Assembly: GCF_024519725.1 (NCBI RefSeq)
Contig: NZ_JALJRK010000015.1
Span: 1 to 64,000 of the forward strand
Length of the DNA: 64,000 nt
DNA from: Microvirga sp. Mcv34
GTDB lineage: Bacteria; Pseudomonadota; Alphaproteobacteria; Rhizobiales; Beijerinckiaceae
Direction of reading: 5' to 3'
Positions within the stretch are counted from its first letter, which is position 1. Every line of letters begins with the position of its first letter. Shown piece by piece: positions 17,915 through 27,789 of this stretch. The notes under the pieces are model-generated. The model saw only the letters and a list, made by a program, of their open reading frames with translations, was not told where the DNA came from and ran no database searches. The position numbers were made by a program, and so were the translations under genes.

Positions 17915-18014
17915 GCATCGAACGCAAAAGTGGGAACCGGTTTTGCGTGAACAGATGCGGTAAAAACAAAAAATGAGAGCATCGGATGTGCACTCGAGTT
18001 CACGTCCGATGCTC
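17915..18014. repeat. Composite palindromic repeat between DUF2783 and monooxygenase genes
   Basis: First unit: ACGCAAAA (17922-17929) pairs with TTTTGCGT (17941-17948), enclosed by GCATCG and GATGCG. Second unit: GAGCATCGGA (17977-17986) pairs with TCCGATGCTC (18005-18014). The stop codon and last codons of the monooxygenase gene lie in the second unit. It is a variant of the repeat family seen elsewhere in the window. Confidence 0.7.
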
Positions 18015-19601
18015 AAGATTCTTCATGCGGTTCGAGGCGCGCGCGATTGCTTCCGCCGTCGTGTGGCGCCAGCGCGCCGCGAGGTGCTGATCCGGACGGA
18101 CGAGATAGGTGCTGCCAGGCGTCGCGTCGAAACGTCGGGTGAAGAATCCTTCCGGATCGATCAGATCATGACCGATGACGATAACGTGCTTGCCGGACGG
18201 CGGAGGGCTGCCGTTGGGCACGTGGATCAGCGTCTCCTCGCTGCCCAGGGCTTCGAGCAGCCAGATCGGCTCGCCGCTGACTGTGCGCATAGGGGCATCG
18301 GGCACGGGCGCACCGAGACGGGCGGAGCCAGACCAGTCATCCTCATCGGGCGTGGACAGCGATGTCTCGTAGGTCGACGGCATCGACAGCCTGCCGGAAT
18401 TCACCATGCGCTTGGCGAAGGGCGCATGGCGCGCGAGGGCGAGCACCGCATCGCGGAAGCGCAGTTCCTGCGCCGAGCGCGGCGCGATGAAATCCGTCGA
18501 GCGGGTGGAATGGCCGATATTCTCGTCGGCGGCGGCCGAGCGTTCGGCATCATAGGTGTCGATCAGGCTCTCGGGCGCTTCGCCTCCGATCACGAACGCG
18601 AGCTTCCAGGCGAGGTTCTCCGCATCCTGGATCCCGGAATTGGCGCCGCGCGCGCCGAAGGGCGAGACCTGATGGGCGGCGTCGCCGGCGAAGACCACGC
18701 GGCCATGCACGAAGCGCTCCAGGCGCCGGCACTGGAACGTGTAGACTGACACCCATTCGAGCGTGAACGCGTCGTGTCCGAGCATCTGGCGGATGCGCGG
18801 GATCACGCGCTCGGGCGCCTGCTCGGCCGTCGCGTCGGCATCGGGGCCGAGCTGCAGGTCGATGCGCCACACGTCGTCCGGTTGCTTGTGGAGAAGTGCC
18901 GAGCGGCCGTCGTGGAAGGGCGGATCGAACCAGAACCAGCGCTCGGGCGGAAAGTCGCCCTTCATCTTCACGTCGGCGATCAGGAAGCGGTCCTCGAAGA
19001 CCTCGCCCCTGAAATCGAGCCCGAGCATGCCGCGCAGGGCCGAGCGTGCGCCGTCGGCCGCCACCACCCAATCGGCATCGAGATCGTAGGAGCCCTCGGG
19101 CGTCTCGATGGTGAGCGTCACACCGTCGTTGCGGCGCTTGAGGGCGCTGACCTTGTTGCGCCAGCGGATCTCGAGATGCGGCAGTTCGGCGGCGCGCTCC
19201 ACGAGTGCGTGTTCGAGATAATATTGCTGCAGGTTGATGAAGGCCGGCATCTTATGCCCGTCCTCGGGCAGCAGGTCGAAGGCGTAGAGCTGTTCGTCGC
19301 GCTGGAACACCTTGCCGAGCTTCCAGGTGACGCCTCTTTCCAGGCAGGGATCGGCGACGCCGAGCCGGTCGAGGATCTCGAGGGTGCGCTTGGCGTAGCA
19401 GATGCCGCGCGAGCCTTCGCCGATCCGGTCCGCGTCATCGAGCAGCACCACCGGGATGCCGCGCTGCGCCAGGTCGATGGCGGTGCACAGCCCGACCGGG
19501 CCCGCGCCGACGACGATCACGGGATGACGGGCGGGGGAGGGGTGATCCTGGTCGGCGCAGCGGCGATAACCGAACTGGTAGAGAATCCTGCGAGTGTTCA
19601 T
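18000..19601 (-). CDS. FAD-dependent aromatic monooxygenase, MhpA/PheA-like
   Basis: A 533-residue class A flavoprotein monooxygenase. Motifs are the FAD-binding VIVVGAGPVGLC (29-40), the DG motif VVAADGARSALR, and the GD motif VVFAGDAAHQVSPFGARGAN. A C-terminal thioredoxin-like region follows, as in 3-(3-hydroxyphenyl)propionate and phenol hydroxylases. It should hydroxylate an aromatic ring using NAD(P)H and oxygen; the substrate is not evident. The ATG before NTRRILYQFG gives the usual N-terminus. The first 25 residues precede the FAD motif, as in DUF2783-associated members. The last residues (EHRT) are encoded inside a palindromic repeat. Confidence 0.82.
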   Translation of the reverse strand: MNTRRILYQFGYRRCADQDHPSPARHPVIVVGAGPVGLCTAIDLAQRGIPVVLLDDADRIGEGSRGICYAKRTLEILDRLGVADPCLERGVTWKLGKVFQRDEQLYAFDLLPEDGHKMPAFINLQQYYLEHALVERAAELPHLEIRWRNKVSALKRRNDGVTLTIETPEGSYDLDADWVVAADGARSALRGMLGLDFRGEVFEDRFLIADVKMKGDFPPERWFWFDPPFHDGRSALLHKQPDDVWRIDLQLGPDADATAEQAPERVIPRIRQMLGHDAFTLEWVSVYTFQCRRLERFVHGRVVFAGDAAHQVSPFGARGANSGIQDAENLAWKLAFVIGGEAPESLIDTYDAERSAAADENIGHSTRSTDFIAPRSAQELRFRDAVLALARHAPFAKRMVNSGRLSMPSTYETSLSTPDEDDWSGSARLGAPVPDAPMRTVSGEPIWLLEALGSEETLIHVPNGSPPPSGKHVIVIGHDLIDPEGFFTRRFDATPGSTYLVRPDQHLAARWRHTTAEAIARASNRMKNLEHRT

Positions 19602-19849
19602 GGCGTGGCCTGTGCGTCGACGATCAGGCGGGTGCGGTCGTCGATCATGCCGGAGTGGGTTTGGCCCGTGGCCGTAGCACAGAGGGGACGGATCAAGGCA
19701 TACGCCTTTCGGCCATGACGATTCTCCCTGTCGTTCCGCGCCGTTCTTGCCATCGGCCTTCTGCTGCCGACGGATGTTTGCGCTGCTGACGCACAGGGTC
19801 AGCCTTGAGATTGTAACCGTCAAGTTCGGCGCAGAAGCCGAGCTTGGGC

Positions 19850-20722
19850 TCAACGCAGGTTGAAGCGCAGCGGCACGGTGAAGGTCGATTGCGGAATGAA
19901 GTCCGGGATCGGCGGCAGGGAGGAGCCGGGGCTCGCGGCGGCCAGCGCCGCCTGGTCGAGCGCCGCGTGTCCTGCGCTGCGCACGAGGGATGCGCCGACG
20001 ATGCGGCCCGACCGGTCCATGGTGAACCGCACGGTGGCGATGCCGGTGATGCCCTGGCTGCGCGCGACATCCGGATAGCGCAGGCGATGGCGCAGGAACG
20101 CCACGAGGCTCGCGAGGTAGCGGTTGCGCGCGGTCGGATCAGCCGCAGCCGCCTGGCCGCCCATGTTCTCGCGCGACGCGGAGGCCTGCCCCTGGCGAGC
20201 ATCGGAGGGCAGCGGCTTCGGCTCGGCCAAAGTCCGGCGCGGAGGCAGCTTGCGCTCGGCCGGCTTCGGCGGTGGCTTCTTCTCGGGCTTGGGAACAGGC
20301 TTTTCGTCGAGGGGCTTGGCGACCACCGTCTCCGGCGGCGGAAGGATGACCGTGTCCGTCGTGGCTGTTTCCTGTTCGACCGGAACGGCCTCGACCAGGA
20401 GCGCTTCGGTCGCGTCCTGAGGCTGGGCTTCGGCGATCTCCTCAGGCGGCTGCTCCTCGACGGTTTCCGCTTCCATCGGCTGCGTCTGCGTCTCGACGGG
20501 CGACACCTCCGGCGCTGGTTCGAGCGACGGCGCCACCGAGACGAGCTCTTCCAGGGCGGGAGCCAGGTCGATGGTGATCTCCTGCTCGCCGGGCGCATCG
20601 GCCTTGTCGCGCGGCCAGAAGGTCACAGCCGTGAAGGCGGCGCCATGCAGGATGAGCGCCGTCGCGAAGGCAAGGCCGAGCCGGCTCGGCTCCTGGGGCG
20701 ATCTTAGGCTTTGAATGGACAT
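19850..20722 (-). CDS. TonB-family energy transducer
   Basis: A 290-residue protein with a short cytoplasmic N-terminus, one membrane anchor (about 16-37, LAFATALILHGAAFTAVTFW), a Pro/Glu/Lys-rich periplasmic spacer (about 65-175) and a C-terminal TonB domain (about 195-290; RLRYPDVARSQGITGIATVRF). It transmits proton-motive force from ExbB/ExbD to outer-membrane receptors. The gene is 15 bp downstream of exbD. No TonB-dependent receptor is nearby, so it may serve receptors encoded elsewhere. Confidence 0.87.
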   Translation of the reverse strand: MSIQSLRSPQEPSRLGLAFATALILHGAAFTAVTFWPRDKADAPGEQEITIDLAPALEELVSVAPSLEPAPEVSPVETQTQPMEAETVEEQPPEEIAEAQPQDATEALLVEAVPVEQETATTDTVILPPPETVVAKPLDEKPVPKPEKKPPPKPAERKLPPRRTLAEPKPLPSDARQGQASASRENMGGQAAAADPTARNRYLASLVAFLRHRLRYPDVARSQGITGIATVRFTMDRSGRIVGASLVRSAGHAALDQAALAAASPGSSLPPIPDFIPQSTFTVPLRFNLR

Positions 20723-20737
20723 CGGATGGCGTGTGAC

Positions 20738-21183
20738 CTAGGGCGAACCCGACCCGCCCGGGGCCTGGGCGATCAGCGAGACCCGGCCGAATCCCGCCGC
20801 ATTGATCTGACCCATGATCTCGATGACGCGGCCATAGGGAACAGCCTTGTCGCCGCGCACGAGCACGACCTGACCAGGATCCGCGCTCGCGAGCGCCCGC
20901 AGACGCGGCATCATGGTGTCGGGCGTCAGCGGCTCCTTGTCGAGGAAGGGCTGCCCCTGCGCGTCAATGGTGACCACCACCGGCTGCTTCGGCTGCGAGA
21001 CTTTCGGTGCCGCCGTCTTCGGCAGTTGCACGGGCACGCCCACGGTCATGAGGGGCGCGGCCACCATGAAGATGATGAGCAGGACGAGCATCACGTCCAC
21101 GAGGGGCGTGACGTTGATCTCCGACAGGGGGGCGGCGCCGAACGCGTCGTCCGTGTCCTGCGGCTGGATGGGGCCCATTCCCA

Positions 21184-21184
<1 letters not shown>
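20738..21184 (-). CDS. exbD: Biopolymer transport protein ExbD
   Basis: A 148-residue protein with one transmembrane helix (about 28-48, VDVMLVLLIIFMVAAPLMTVGVP minus ends) carrying the proton-path aspartate in PLVDVMLVL, preceded by SEINVTPL, the conserved ExbD/TolR signature. The periplasmic domain contains VLVRGDKAVPYGRVIEIM. Start and the exbB stop share one base (TAATG). It forms the energising complex with ExbB and TonB. Confidence 0.9.
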
Positions 21185-21870
<686 letters not shown>

Positions 21871-21880
21871 GATGGCGATC

Positions 21881-22342
21881 TCACTTCACGAAGGATACGG
21901 AATCGACCTTCGAGGCCGTCTCGATGGCGGACAGGCATTCCTCCCGCGCGGCGCTCGCGCCCTCGCAGGTCAGGACGTCGTTGAGAAGAACGCGCCCGAC
22001 GCGTGTGCAGGCGAGGCCAGGAAAATCGAACAGCTTGATCAGGGTCTTGCGGCGCGGCACCGGGCCGACTTCCACGGCGAGCCGCTTGGCCGCCACGCCC
22101 TCGGTGTCGAGGGCGAACAGGTCGAGCTTCAGGGAGGTCCAGCCTTCGCCCTTCTGGTTGTCGATGAGGAAATAGGTCCGGCAATTGTCGCCCGAGGCTT
22201 CGATCCGGTTCAGCTCGATGCGCAGGGGATCCGACGCCTTGTCCTCGGCGAGAGCCGTTCCGCCGAAAGGCAGGAGCAGGGCCAGGCAGGCGAGGATGCT
22301 GCCGGACGCATGGCCGGGATCATTCCAGGTGCTCGTGCCCAT
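21881..22342 (-). CDS. Conserved secreted protein heading the exbBD-tonB operon
   Basis: A 153-residue protein with an N-terminal hydrophobic signal-like stretch (SILACLALLLPFGGTALAE, about 15-33) and a mature part with four cysteines (CRTYF, LACTRVG, TCEGAS, EECLSA) suited to disulphides. I do not recognise a named domain. It is the first gene of the operon with exbB, exbD and tonB and lies only 10 bp from exbB, so a periplasmic role in TonB-dependent uptake is likely. The start MGTSTWN could instead be a later codon nearer the signal peptide. Confidence 0.7.
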   Translation of the reverse strand: MGTSTWNDPGHASGSILACLALLLPFGGTALAEDKASDPLRIELNRIEASGDNCRTYFLIDNQKGEGWTSLKLDLFALDTEGVAAKRLAVEVGPVPRRKTLIKLFDFPGLACTRVGRVLLNDVLTCEGASAAREECLSAIETASKVDSVSFVK

Positions 22343-22646
22343 GAACGCGTTCTCCTTCGTGTCGGCCGGATGTCCCGAACCCGGAATTCTTCCGGGAGGC
22401 CGATGAAGTATCTGAAAGAACGTAGATAAATCAAGGGGTTATAGGAAAATCAGAGGCGTTCTAAAAGACCCGCTACGGCCTTGAGATCGGGACGGAATCC
22501 GCTTCCTTAAAAGAGCTTCAAAGTAATTTTTCTCGAGCGGCGTCGCGACATTGCCGGTTGAAAGGCCACGAGCGCCGAGCGGATTTCACGAAAATACCAT
22601 GATGCCTGAGGAAGACGGGACGTGCTTCTTACCCGGGAGATTCCGC

Positions 22647-22748
22647 TTGAGCTACGACGGTCACGACAAGCCCTATCCGACTTGGTACCCCTACGCCTTC
22701 GTCGGTGCGCTGGCGGTGCTTGGCGCGGCCTATTTCGTGTTCGGGTGA
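22647..22748 (+). CDS. Small membrane protein, about 33 residues
   Basis: A short frame encoding a cytoplasmic SYDGHDKPYPTWYPYA head and a single hydrophobic helix (FVGALAVLGAAYFVFG) ending the protein. A TTG start preceded by CGGGAGA with a 6-nt spacer gives this form; an upstream in-frame ATG at 22599 gives 49 residues. The head-helix design looks like a real small membrane protein. I recognise no family and no neighbour that explains it. Confidence 0.45.
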   Translation: MSYDGHDKPYPTWYPYAFVGALAVLGAAYFVFG

Positions 22749-22841
22749 GAGCAGGGGCAATGCTTGCTGCGGCCTGCATCCCAAAGCGAGCGAGGCGGTA
22801 CATCCGCGCCCCGGTCGCTTTTGGGAGAGAGCCTTTCCGCT

Positions 22842-22954
22842 AGAGCATCGGACCCAAAAGTGGACTTGCACTTTTGGGATCCATCCGACGCTCCAACTCT
22901 TGGCTGGCGCATCGTTCGAGCGGAAAACCGGATCCACTTTTCCGCATGATGCGC
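22842..22954. repeat. Composite palindromic repeat, two stem-loops
   Basis: First unit: CCCAAAAGT/ACTTTTGGG around the same GGACTTGC loop as the 17.6-kb copy. Second unit: GCGCATCG...GATGCGC outer arms, GCGGAAAA/TTTTCCGC inner arms and CCGGATCCA core. The outer arm of the second unit changed from AGCATC to GCGCATC with a matching change on the other side. Confidence 0.78.
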
Positions 22955-23030
22955 CAAGCGGACCGGCATGAAGACTATGACGGCGACATGGTTAACAGGC
23001 CGTTAACGGCGCGGCTCGATGTCTGCGCGA

Positions 23031-24548
23031 TCACATGGTCGCGCCGACCTGCCAGGGCACGAATTCGAGGTCGCCGTAGCCGAGTTCCTCCGACTTCGTG
23101 TGCTCGCCGGATGCGACGCGCAGGAGGATGTCGAAGATCTCCCGGCCCTTGTCCTCGAGCGAGACGCCGTCGAGGATGTCGCCGCAATTGATGTCCATGT
23201 CGTCGAGCATGCGGCGGTAGATGTCGGAATTCGTCGCGAGCTTCAACGACGGCACCGGCTTGCAGCCGAAGGCCGAGCCGCGGCCCGTGGTAAAGGCGAT
23301 CAGGTTCGCCCCGCCCGCCACCTGGCCGGTCGCCGCGACGGGATCGTAGCCCGGCGTGTCCATGTAGACGAAGCCGTGGTCCTTCACCGGCTCGGCATAT
23401 TCGTAGACGGCGCGCAGCGTGGAGCGCCCGCCTTTCGCAGCCGCGCCCAACGACTTCTCGAGGATCGTCGTCAATCCACCGGCCTTGTTGCCGGGCGAGG
23501 GATTGTTGTTCATCTCGCCGCCGTTGCGAGCCGTGTAATCCTCCCACCACCTGATCCGCGCGATGAGCTTCTCGCCGATCTCCCGCGTGGCGGCGCGCCG
23601 GGTGAGCAGATGCTCCGCGCCGTAGATCTCGGGCGTCTCGGACAGGATCGACGTCCCGCCATGGCGCACCAGCAGGTCGGACGCGACGCCGAGGGCCGGG
23701 TTCGCCGTCAAGGCGGAATAGCCGTCGGAGCCGCCGCACTGGAGCGCGAGCACCAGCTCGGATGCGGGACGCGTCTCGCGCTGTGCCCTGGCGGCGATGG
23801 GCAGCATGTCCTTCACCGCATCGACGATGGCCTGCACGGTCCGGCGGGTGCCGCCCGTTTCCTGAATGGTGAGGGTGCGGAACGTCTCGCTTTCGGTCAG
23901 GCCGTATTCCTGCTTCATGCGGCCGATCTGGAACACCTCGCAGCCGAGCCCGACCATGATCACGCCGGCGAAGTTCGGATGGCTCGCGTAGCCCCATTGC
24001 GTGCGGCGCAGGATGTCGAAACCTTCGCCGTAGGCCGCGTGCCCGCAACCGGTGCCGTGCACGATGGCCACGACGCCGTCGATGCCGGGATAATCCCGCA
24101 GGAGACCGGAACGCTCCACCTCGGCCGCCGCGAAGCGCGCCACGGAGGCCGAGCAGTTCACCGAGGTGAGGATCCCGATATAGTTGCGCGTACCGGTTCT
24201 GCCCGAGGCGCGGCGATAGCCCTGGAAGGTGGCGCGCAGGTCTGGCGCCAGCAGGTCGTCCTCCCTGGCCTCGACGCCGAACGCATAATCGCGCTCGAAA
24301 TCGTGCAGGCCGACATTGTGCTCGTGCACCCATTCGCCCGGTGCGATGTGGGTCTTGGCGAAGCCGATGATCTGGCCGAACTTGCGGATCGGCTCGCCTT
24401 CGCGGATCGGCTCCGCGGCCATCTTGTGGCCCCGCAGGATGCGCTCGCGGGCCGTCAGGCCCGCCGCCTCGGCGCCCTGGTTCACGAGGTCGATGGCGAT
24501 GACCACGTTGTCATCGGGCGAGAGGCGGATGGTGCGGGGCGTGCTCAT
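23031..24548 (-). CDS. UxaA/GarD-family dehydratase (altronate/galactarate dehydratase-like)
   Basis: A 505-residue protein joining an N-terminal SAF domain (about 1-90; DDNVVIAIDLVNQG, FAKTHIAPGEWVHEHNVGL) with the UxaA/GarD catalytic part (GYRRASGRTGTRNYIGIL, CSASVARF, HGTGCGHAAYG, LALQCGGSDGYS, DMDINCGDILDG). Enzymes of this family dehydrate hexonates or aldarates such as altronate and galactarate in a metal-dependent reaction. It lies 43 bp downstream of a TRAP transporter, a typical pairing for sugar-acid uptake and breakdown. Exact substrate unknown. Confidence 0.84.
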   Translation of the reverse strand: MSTPRTIRLSPDDNVVIAIDLVNQGAEAAGLTARERILRGHKMAAEPIREGEPIRKFGQIIGFAKTHIAPGEWVHEHNVGLHDFERDYAFGVEAREDDLLAPDLRATFQGYRRASGRTGTRNYIGILTSVNCSASVARFAAAEVERSGLLRDYPGIDGVVAIVHGTGCGHAAYGEGFDILRRTQWGYASHPNFAGVIMVGLGCEVFQIGRMKQEYGLTESETFRTLTIQETGGTRRTVQAIVDAVKDMLPIAARAQRETRPASELVLALQCGGSDGYSALTANPALGVASDLLVRHGGTSILSETPEIYGAEHLLTRRAATREIGEKLIARIRWWEDYTARNGGEMNNNPSPGNKAGGLTTILEKSLGAAAKGGRSTLRAVYEYAEPVKDHGFVYMDTPGYDPVAATGQVAGGANLIAFTTGRGSAFGCKPVPSLKLATNSDIYRRMLDDMDINCGDILDGVSLEDKGREIFDILLRVASGEHTKSEELGYGDLEFVPWQVGATM

Positions 24549-24591
24549 GAATATCTCGTAAGTCGGTCATTTCCGGTTGTCGGGCGGTCCA

Positions 24592-25998
24592 TTACCGCCC
24601 CAATCCCATCTTCTGCGGGAGCCAGAGAGTCAGTTCCGGAATATAGGTGATCGCGATCAGCGCCAGCATCAAGGGGATGAGCCAGGGCAGGATCGCCACA
24701 GTGGTGCGCTCCACCGACAGCTTGGACACCCTCGCCAGGACGAAGAGGACCATGCCGAGGGGCGGATGAAGCAGCCCGATCATCAGGTTCAGCGTCATGA
24801 TGAGCCCGAAATGGATCGGGTCTATGCCGAGCTTGAGCACGATGGGCAGCAGGATCGGCACCAGGATGGTGATGGCCGCGATGGTATCGATGAAGCAGCC
24901 CACGAACAGGATCAGGATGTTGGCGAGAAGCAGGAACACCCACTTGTTCTGCGTGAATCCGAGGATCGCGTCGGAGAGGATCTGGGCCGCCTGGCTGACC
25001 GTCAGGAGCCAGGCGAAGATCGACGCCGCCGTGACGATGAAGAGCACCGACGCGGTCGTCTCGATGGTGTCGAAGGTCGCCTTGGCGAGGCTTTTGAACG
25101 TCATCGAGCGATAGCGCACGAGGCCGAGGAACAGCGACCACAGGACCGCCGCGACCGCCGCCTCGGTGGGCGTGAAGAGGCCGAGCGTCATGCCGCCGAT
25201 CAGGATGACCGGCGCCATCAGGGCCATCACGGCCGAGAAGTCGAAGAACCAGTCGAGGACGAGAAGCACGGCCAGCGCGATGCCGATGGCGACATTGGTG
25301 GAGAGGCCCGCCTGCATCATCAGCCACACGGCCACGGGGAACATCAGGACGATGACCACTTCGATGCTGGCATTGCCGAGCTGGCGCCACGAGAACGGCG
25401 TGTCCGATCCCCAACCGTTCTTGTAGGCGAAATAGGCCACCGTCGCCATCATCAGCAGAGTCATGACGATGCCGGGGATGAGGCCGCCGAGGAAAAGCGC
25501 CCCGATGGAGACGTTCGCCATCATGCCGTAGATCACGAAAGGCAGGGAGGGCGGGATGATCGGCCCCAGGGTCGCGGAAGCCGCCGTGACGCCGACGGCG
25601 AACTCCGTCGAGTAGCCATGGTCCTTCATGGCCTTGATCTCGATGGTCCCGAGACCGGCGGCATCCGCGATAGCCGTGCCGGACATGCCCGAGAACACCA
25701 CCGAGCCGACGATGTTCACTTGGCCGAGGCCGCCCTTCATCCAGCCCACGAGAGCGACGGCGAAGGAGTAGATGCGGCCGGTCACGCCGGCAATGTTCAT
25801 CAGGTTGCCGGCGAGGATGAAGAACGGAACGGCGAGGAGCGGGAAGCTCTCGACGCCGGCGATCATGCGCTGGGCCACGATGACGTCCGGGACGGTTCCG
25901 GTGGCGAGGATGTAGCACAGGGACGCGGCGGCCATCGCGATGGCGACGGGCAGGCCGAGGATCATCAGAATGAGGAAGGAGCCGATCAGGATGAGCAT
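24592..25998 (-). CDS. TRAP transporter large permease, DctM-like
   Basis: A 468-residue protein of about twelve hydrophobic segments beginning MLILIGSFLILMILGLPVA. It contains the DctM motifs VPFFILAGNLMN, FSGMSGTAIADAAGLG and GLFTPTEAAVAAVLW. It is the sodium-coupled transport subunit of a TRAP importer. Start and the DctQ-like stop share one base (TGATG). Although the frame stays open further upstream, that region encodes the small permease. Confidence 0.88.
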   Translation of the reverse strand: MLILIGSFLILMILGLPVAIAMAAASLCYILATGTVPDVIVAQRMIAGVESFPLLAVPFFILAGNLMNIAGVTGRIYSFAVALVGWMKGGLGQVNIVGSVVFSGMSGTAIADAAGLGTIEIKAMKDHGYSTEFAVGVTAASATLGPIIPPSLPFVIYGMMANVSIGALFLGGLIPGIVMTLLMMATVAYFAYKNGWGSDTPFSWRQLGNASIEVVIVLMFPVAVWLMMQAGLSTNVAIGIALAVLLVLDWFFDFSAVMALMAPVILIGGMTLGLFTPTEAAVAAVLWSLFLGLVRYRSMTFKSLAKATFDTIETTASVLFIVTAASIFAWLLTVSQAAQILSDAILGFTQNKWVFLLLANILILFVGCFIDTIAAITILVPILLPIVLKLGIDPIHFGLIMTLNLMIGLLHPPLGMVLFVLARVSKLSVERTTVAILPWLIPLMLALIAITYIPELTLWLPQKMGLGR

Positions 25999-26582
25999 CA
26001 GGTTTCCGCCACTACAGGTGCATCGAAGGCTTCGGGCCGCTCGAGAACGGAATAGCCGCGGCGCCAATTGGCGACGGCAACCTGAACCGAGCGGAAGCTC
26101 ATGAGGACGAAGCCGATGAAGACGAAGGCATAGGAGAGGTTCTTCGGCAGAGCGACGGTCGTCATCTGCTCGTCGCCGACGATGCTCATGTAGCGCCAGA
26201 TGAGGAAGGCCCCATAGACGAAGAAGGACACGCGGATGATGTCGATCAACGTCGCCAGCACGCGGCCGAGGCCGGGTGAAAGATAGCGATAGAGAAAGTC
26301 GACCTGGATGTGGCGGTTCATGCGCACGCACATGGCCGACCCGACGAAGACCAGGGCCACGTTGAGATTAGTGGCGATCTCCTCCGTCCAGGCGAAGGAA
26401 TCGTTCAGCACGTAGCGGGTGAAGAATTGAACGAAGACGGCGAGCGCCATGGCCCAGAACAGGCCTAAGGCCAGCCAATCCTCGAAGGCATAGCCCGAGA
26501 GATCGACCGGTGCGTGCTCGCTCTCGTCGAAGGTCTGCGCCAGTTCCTCGGCGCTGACCTGGGTGTGGACTTCGGTCTTCAT
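25998..26582 (-). CDS. TRAP transporter small permease, DctQ-like
   Basis: A 194-residue protein with four hydrophobic segments (about 35-57, 75-95, 115-140, 155-175) and the family stretch FTRYVLNDSFAWTEEIATN. The start MKTEVHTQ has GAGAGG upstream; longer frames are not needed. It lies 88 bp downstream of the dctP-like gene and overlaps dctM by one base. Confidence 0.85.
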   Translation of the reverse strand: MKTEVHTQVSAEELAQTFDESEHAPVDLSGYAFEDWLALGLFWAMALAVFVQFFTRYVLNDSFAWTEEIATNLNVALVFVGSAMCVRMNRHIQVDFLYRYLSPGLGRVLATLIDIIRVSFFVYGAFLIWRYMSIVGDEQMTTVALPKNLSYAFVFIGFVLMSFRSVQVAVANWRRGYSVLERPEAFDAPVVAET

Positions 26583-26670
26583 CGGTCTTTTCAGCCTCTC
26601 AAGCGCGGAGCGTTTCCCTCGCGGTGGACAACAGGGAAAGGAGGGCCGCCCGGAGGCGGCCCCCCGCACC

Positions 26671-27666
26671 TCAGAGACCTTCCGACTTCAGGGCCTGGAT
26701 CTTGTCGTAATCGGCCTTGCGGTAGCCGAGCGATTCCAGCGTGACGTTCTTCATCACGGCGTCCTTGAACTCGTCCTTGTTGACCTCCGTGATCGTCAGG
26801 CCCTTCTGCTTGAAGGTTTCGATCAGCTCCTTCTCCTTCGCCTGAATCTCCCCCGAGGCGCGGACGGCCGCTTCCTGGGCGACCTGGGCGAAGATCTTCT
26901 TGTCCTCATCCGAGAGCTTGGCCCAAAGCTGCTTGGAGATGATCGTCGCCAGGTGGTCGACGATATGGCCGGTGAGCACGATGTGCTTCTGCACTTCGAA
27001 GAACTTCTTGGCCTCGATGGTAGTCAGCGGGTTCTCCTGCGCGTCGACGGTGCCGTTCTGGAGCGCCAGATAGACTTCGGCGAAGGCGATCGGCGACGTG
27101 TTGGCCCCGCAGGAACGAGGCATGGCCAGATAGGCAGGCGCGTCCGGCACGCGGATCTTGAGACCCTTCATCTCGGCGCAGGTCTTGAAGGGCTTGTTCG
27201 TGGAGGTGTGGCGCACCCCGTAATAGGTGAGGGCGACCATCTGGTGCCCGGTTTTCTCGGCGTAGCCGGCGCTGAGCTCCTTGAAGACGTCGCTCTTCGC
27301 GAAGGCGAGCAGATGGCCGGAATCGCGGAAAATGTAAGGATAGTAGCCGATGCCGATGGGCGGGTAGCTGCGCGCCGCGAAGCTCGGGCCGGAGATGATC
27401 ATGTCGACCGTGCCGAGCGACAGGCCCTGGTTGATGTCGCTCTCCTTGCCGAGCTGCGATGCCGGATAGACGTCGATCTGGTAGCGGTTGTTGGTGCGCT
27501 TGGCGATTTCCTGGGCGGCCCAGACGGATTGGGTATGGAAGGGCTCCGAGGTCTCGTAGACATGGGCCCATTTCAGCTTCGTCTGGGCGCTGGCCGGCAA
27601 GGCGGGCAGGATGGCGGTTGCGGCCGCGATGAGGCCAAAAGCTAGGCGGCGGGTCGGAAATGGCAT
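26671..27666 (-). CDS. TRAP transporter solute-binding protein, DctP-like
   Basis: A 331-residue periplasmic binding protein with a signal peptide (1-28, ending PASAQ). Mature features are KLKWAHVYETSEPFHTQS, LGTVDMIISG, the carboxylate-binding arginine region GLKIRVPDAPAYLAM, and QNGTVDAQENPL. The ATG is preceded by CCGGAGG. First gene of the TRAP/UxaA operon, divergent from a GntR regulator. Together with the UxaA-like gene it suggests uptake of a sugar acid or other hydroxy acid. Confidence 0.88.
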   Translation of the reverse strand: MPFPTRRLAFGLIAAATAILPALPASAQTKLKWAHVYETSEPFHTQSVWAAQEIAKRTNNRYQIDVYPASQLGKESDINQGLSLGTVDMIISGPSFAARSYPPIGIGYYPYIFRDSGHLLAFAKSDVFKELSAGYAEKTGHQMVALTYYGVRHTSTNKPFKTCAEMKGLKIRVPDAPAYLAMPRSCGANTSPIAFAEVYLALQNGTVDAQENPLTTIEAKKFFEVQKHIVLTGHIVDHLATIISKQLWAKLSDEDKKIFAQVAQEAAVRASGEIQAKEKELIETFKQKGLTITEVNKDEFKDAVMKNVTLESLGYRKADYDKIQALKSEGL

Positions 27667-27773
27667 AGGCGTTCCTCCGGGAAGCCGGCTCTGCGGCCGG
27701 TTGAAGAATGATCGCGGGCGGTTCGCCCGATCGAGGGATCCGACAAGCTGATGGCGTGGGCTCATCGGTTCGG

Positions 27774-27785
27774 CTAACATGTTAG
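27774..27785. promoter_or_regulatory. Palindrome CTAACATGTTAG, candidate GntR operator
   Basis: A perfect 12-bp palindrome in the gap between the divergent dctP-like and GntR genes, ending 4 nt before the GntR start codon. Position and symmetry fit autoregulation by the FCD-type regulator. No second copy was noticed in the gap. Confidence 0.5.
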
Positions 27786-27789
27786 GCAA

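Noticed and set aside
22459-22465. TTCTAAA upstream of the exbBD-tonB operon as an Irr (ICE) box
   Set aside because: Only one half-site is present; the matching TTTAGAA arm is missing at the expected spacing.
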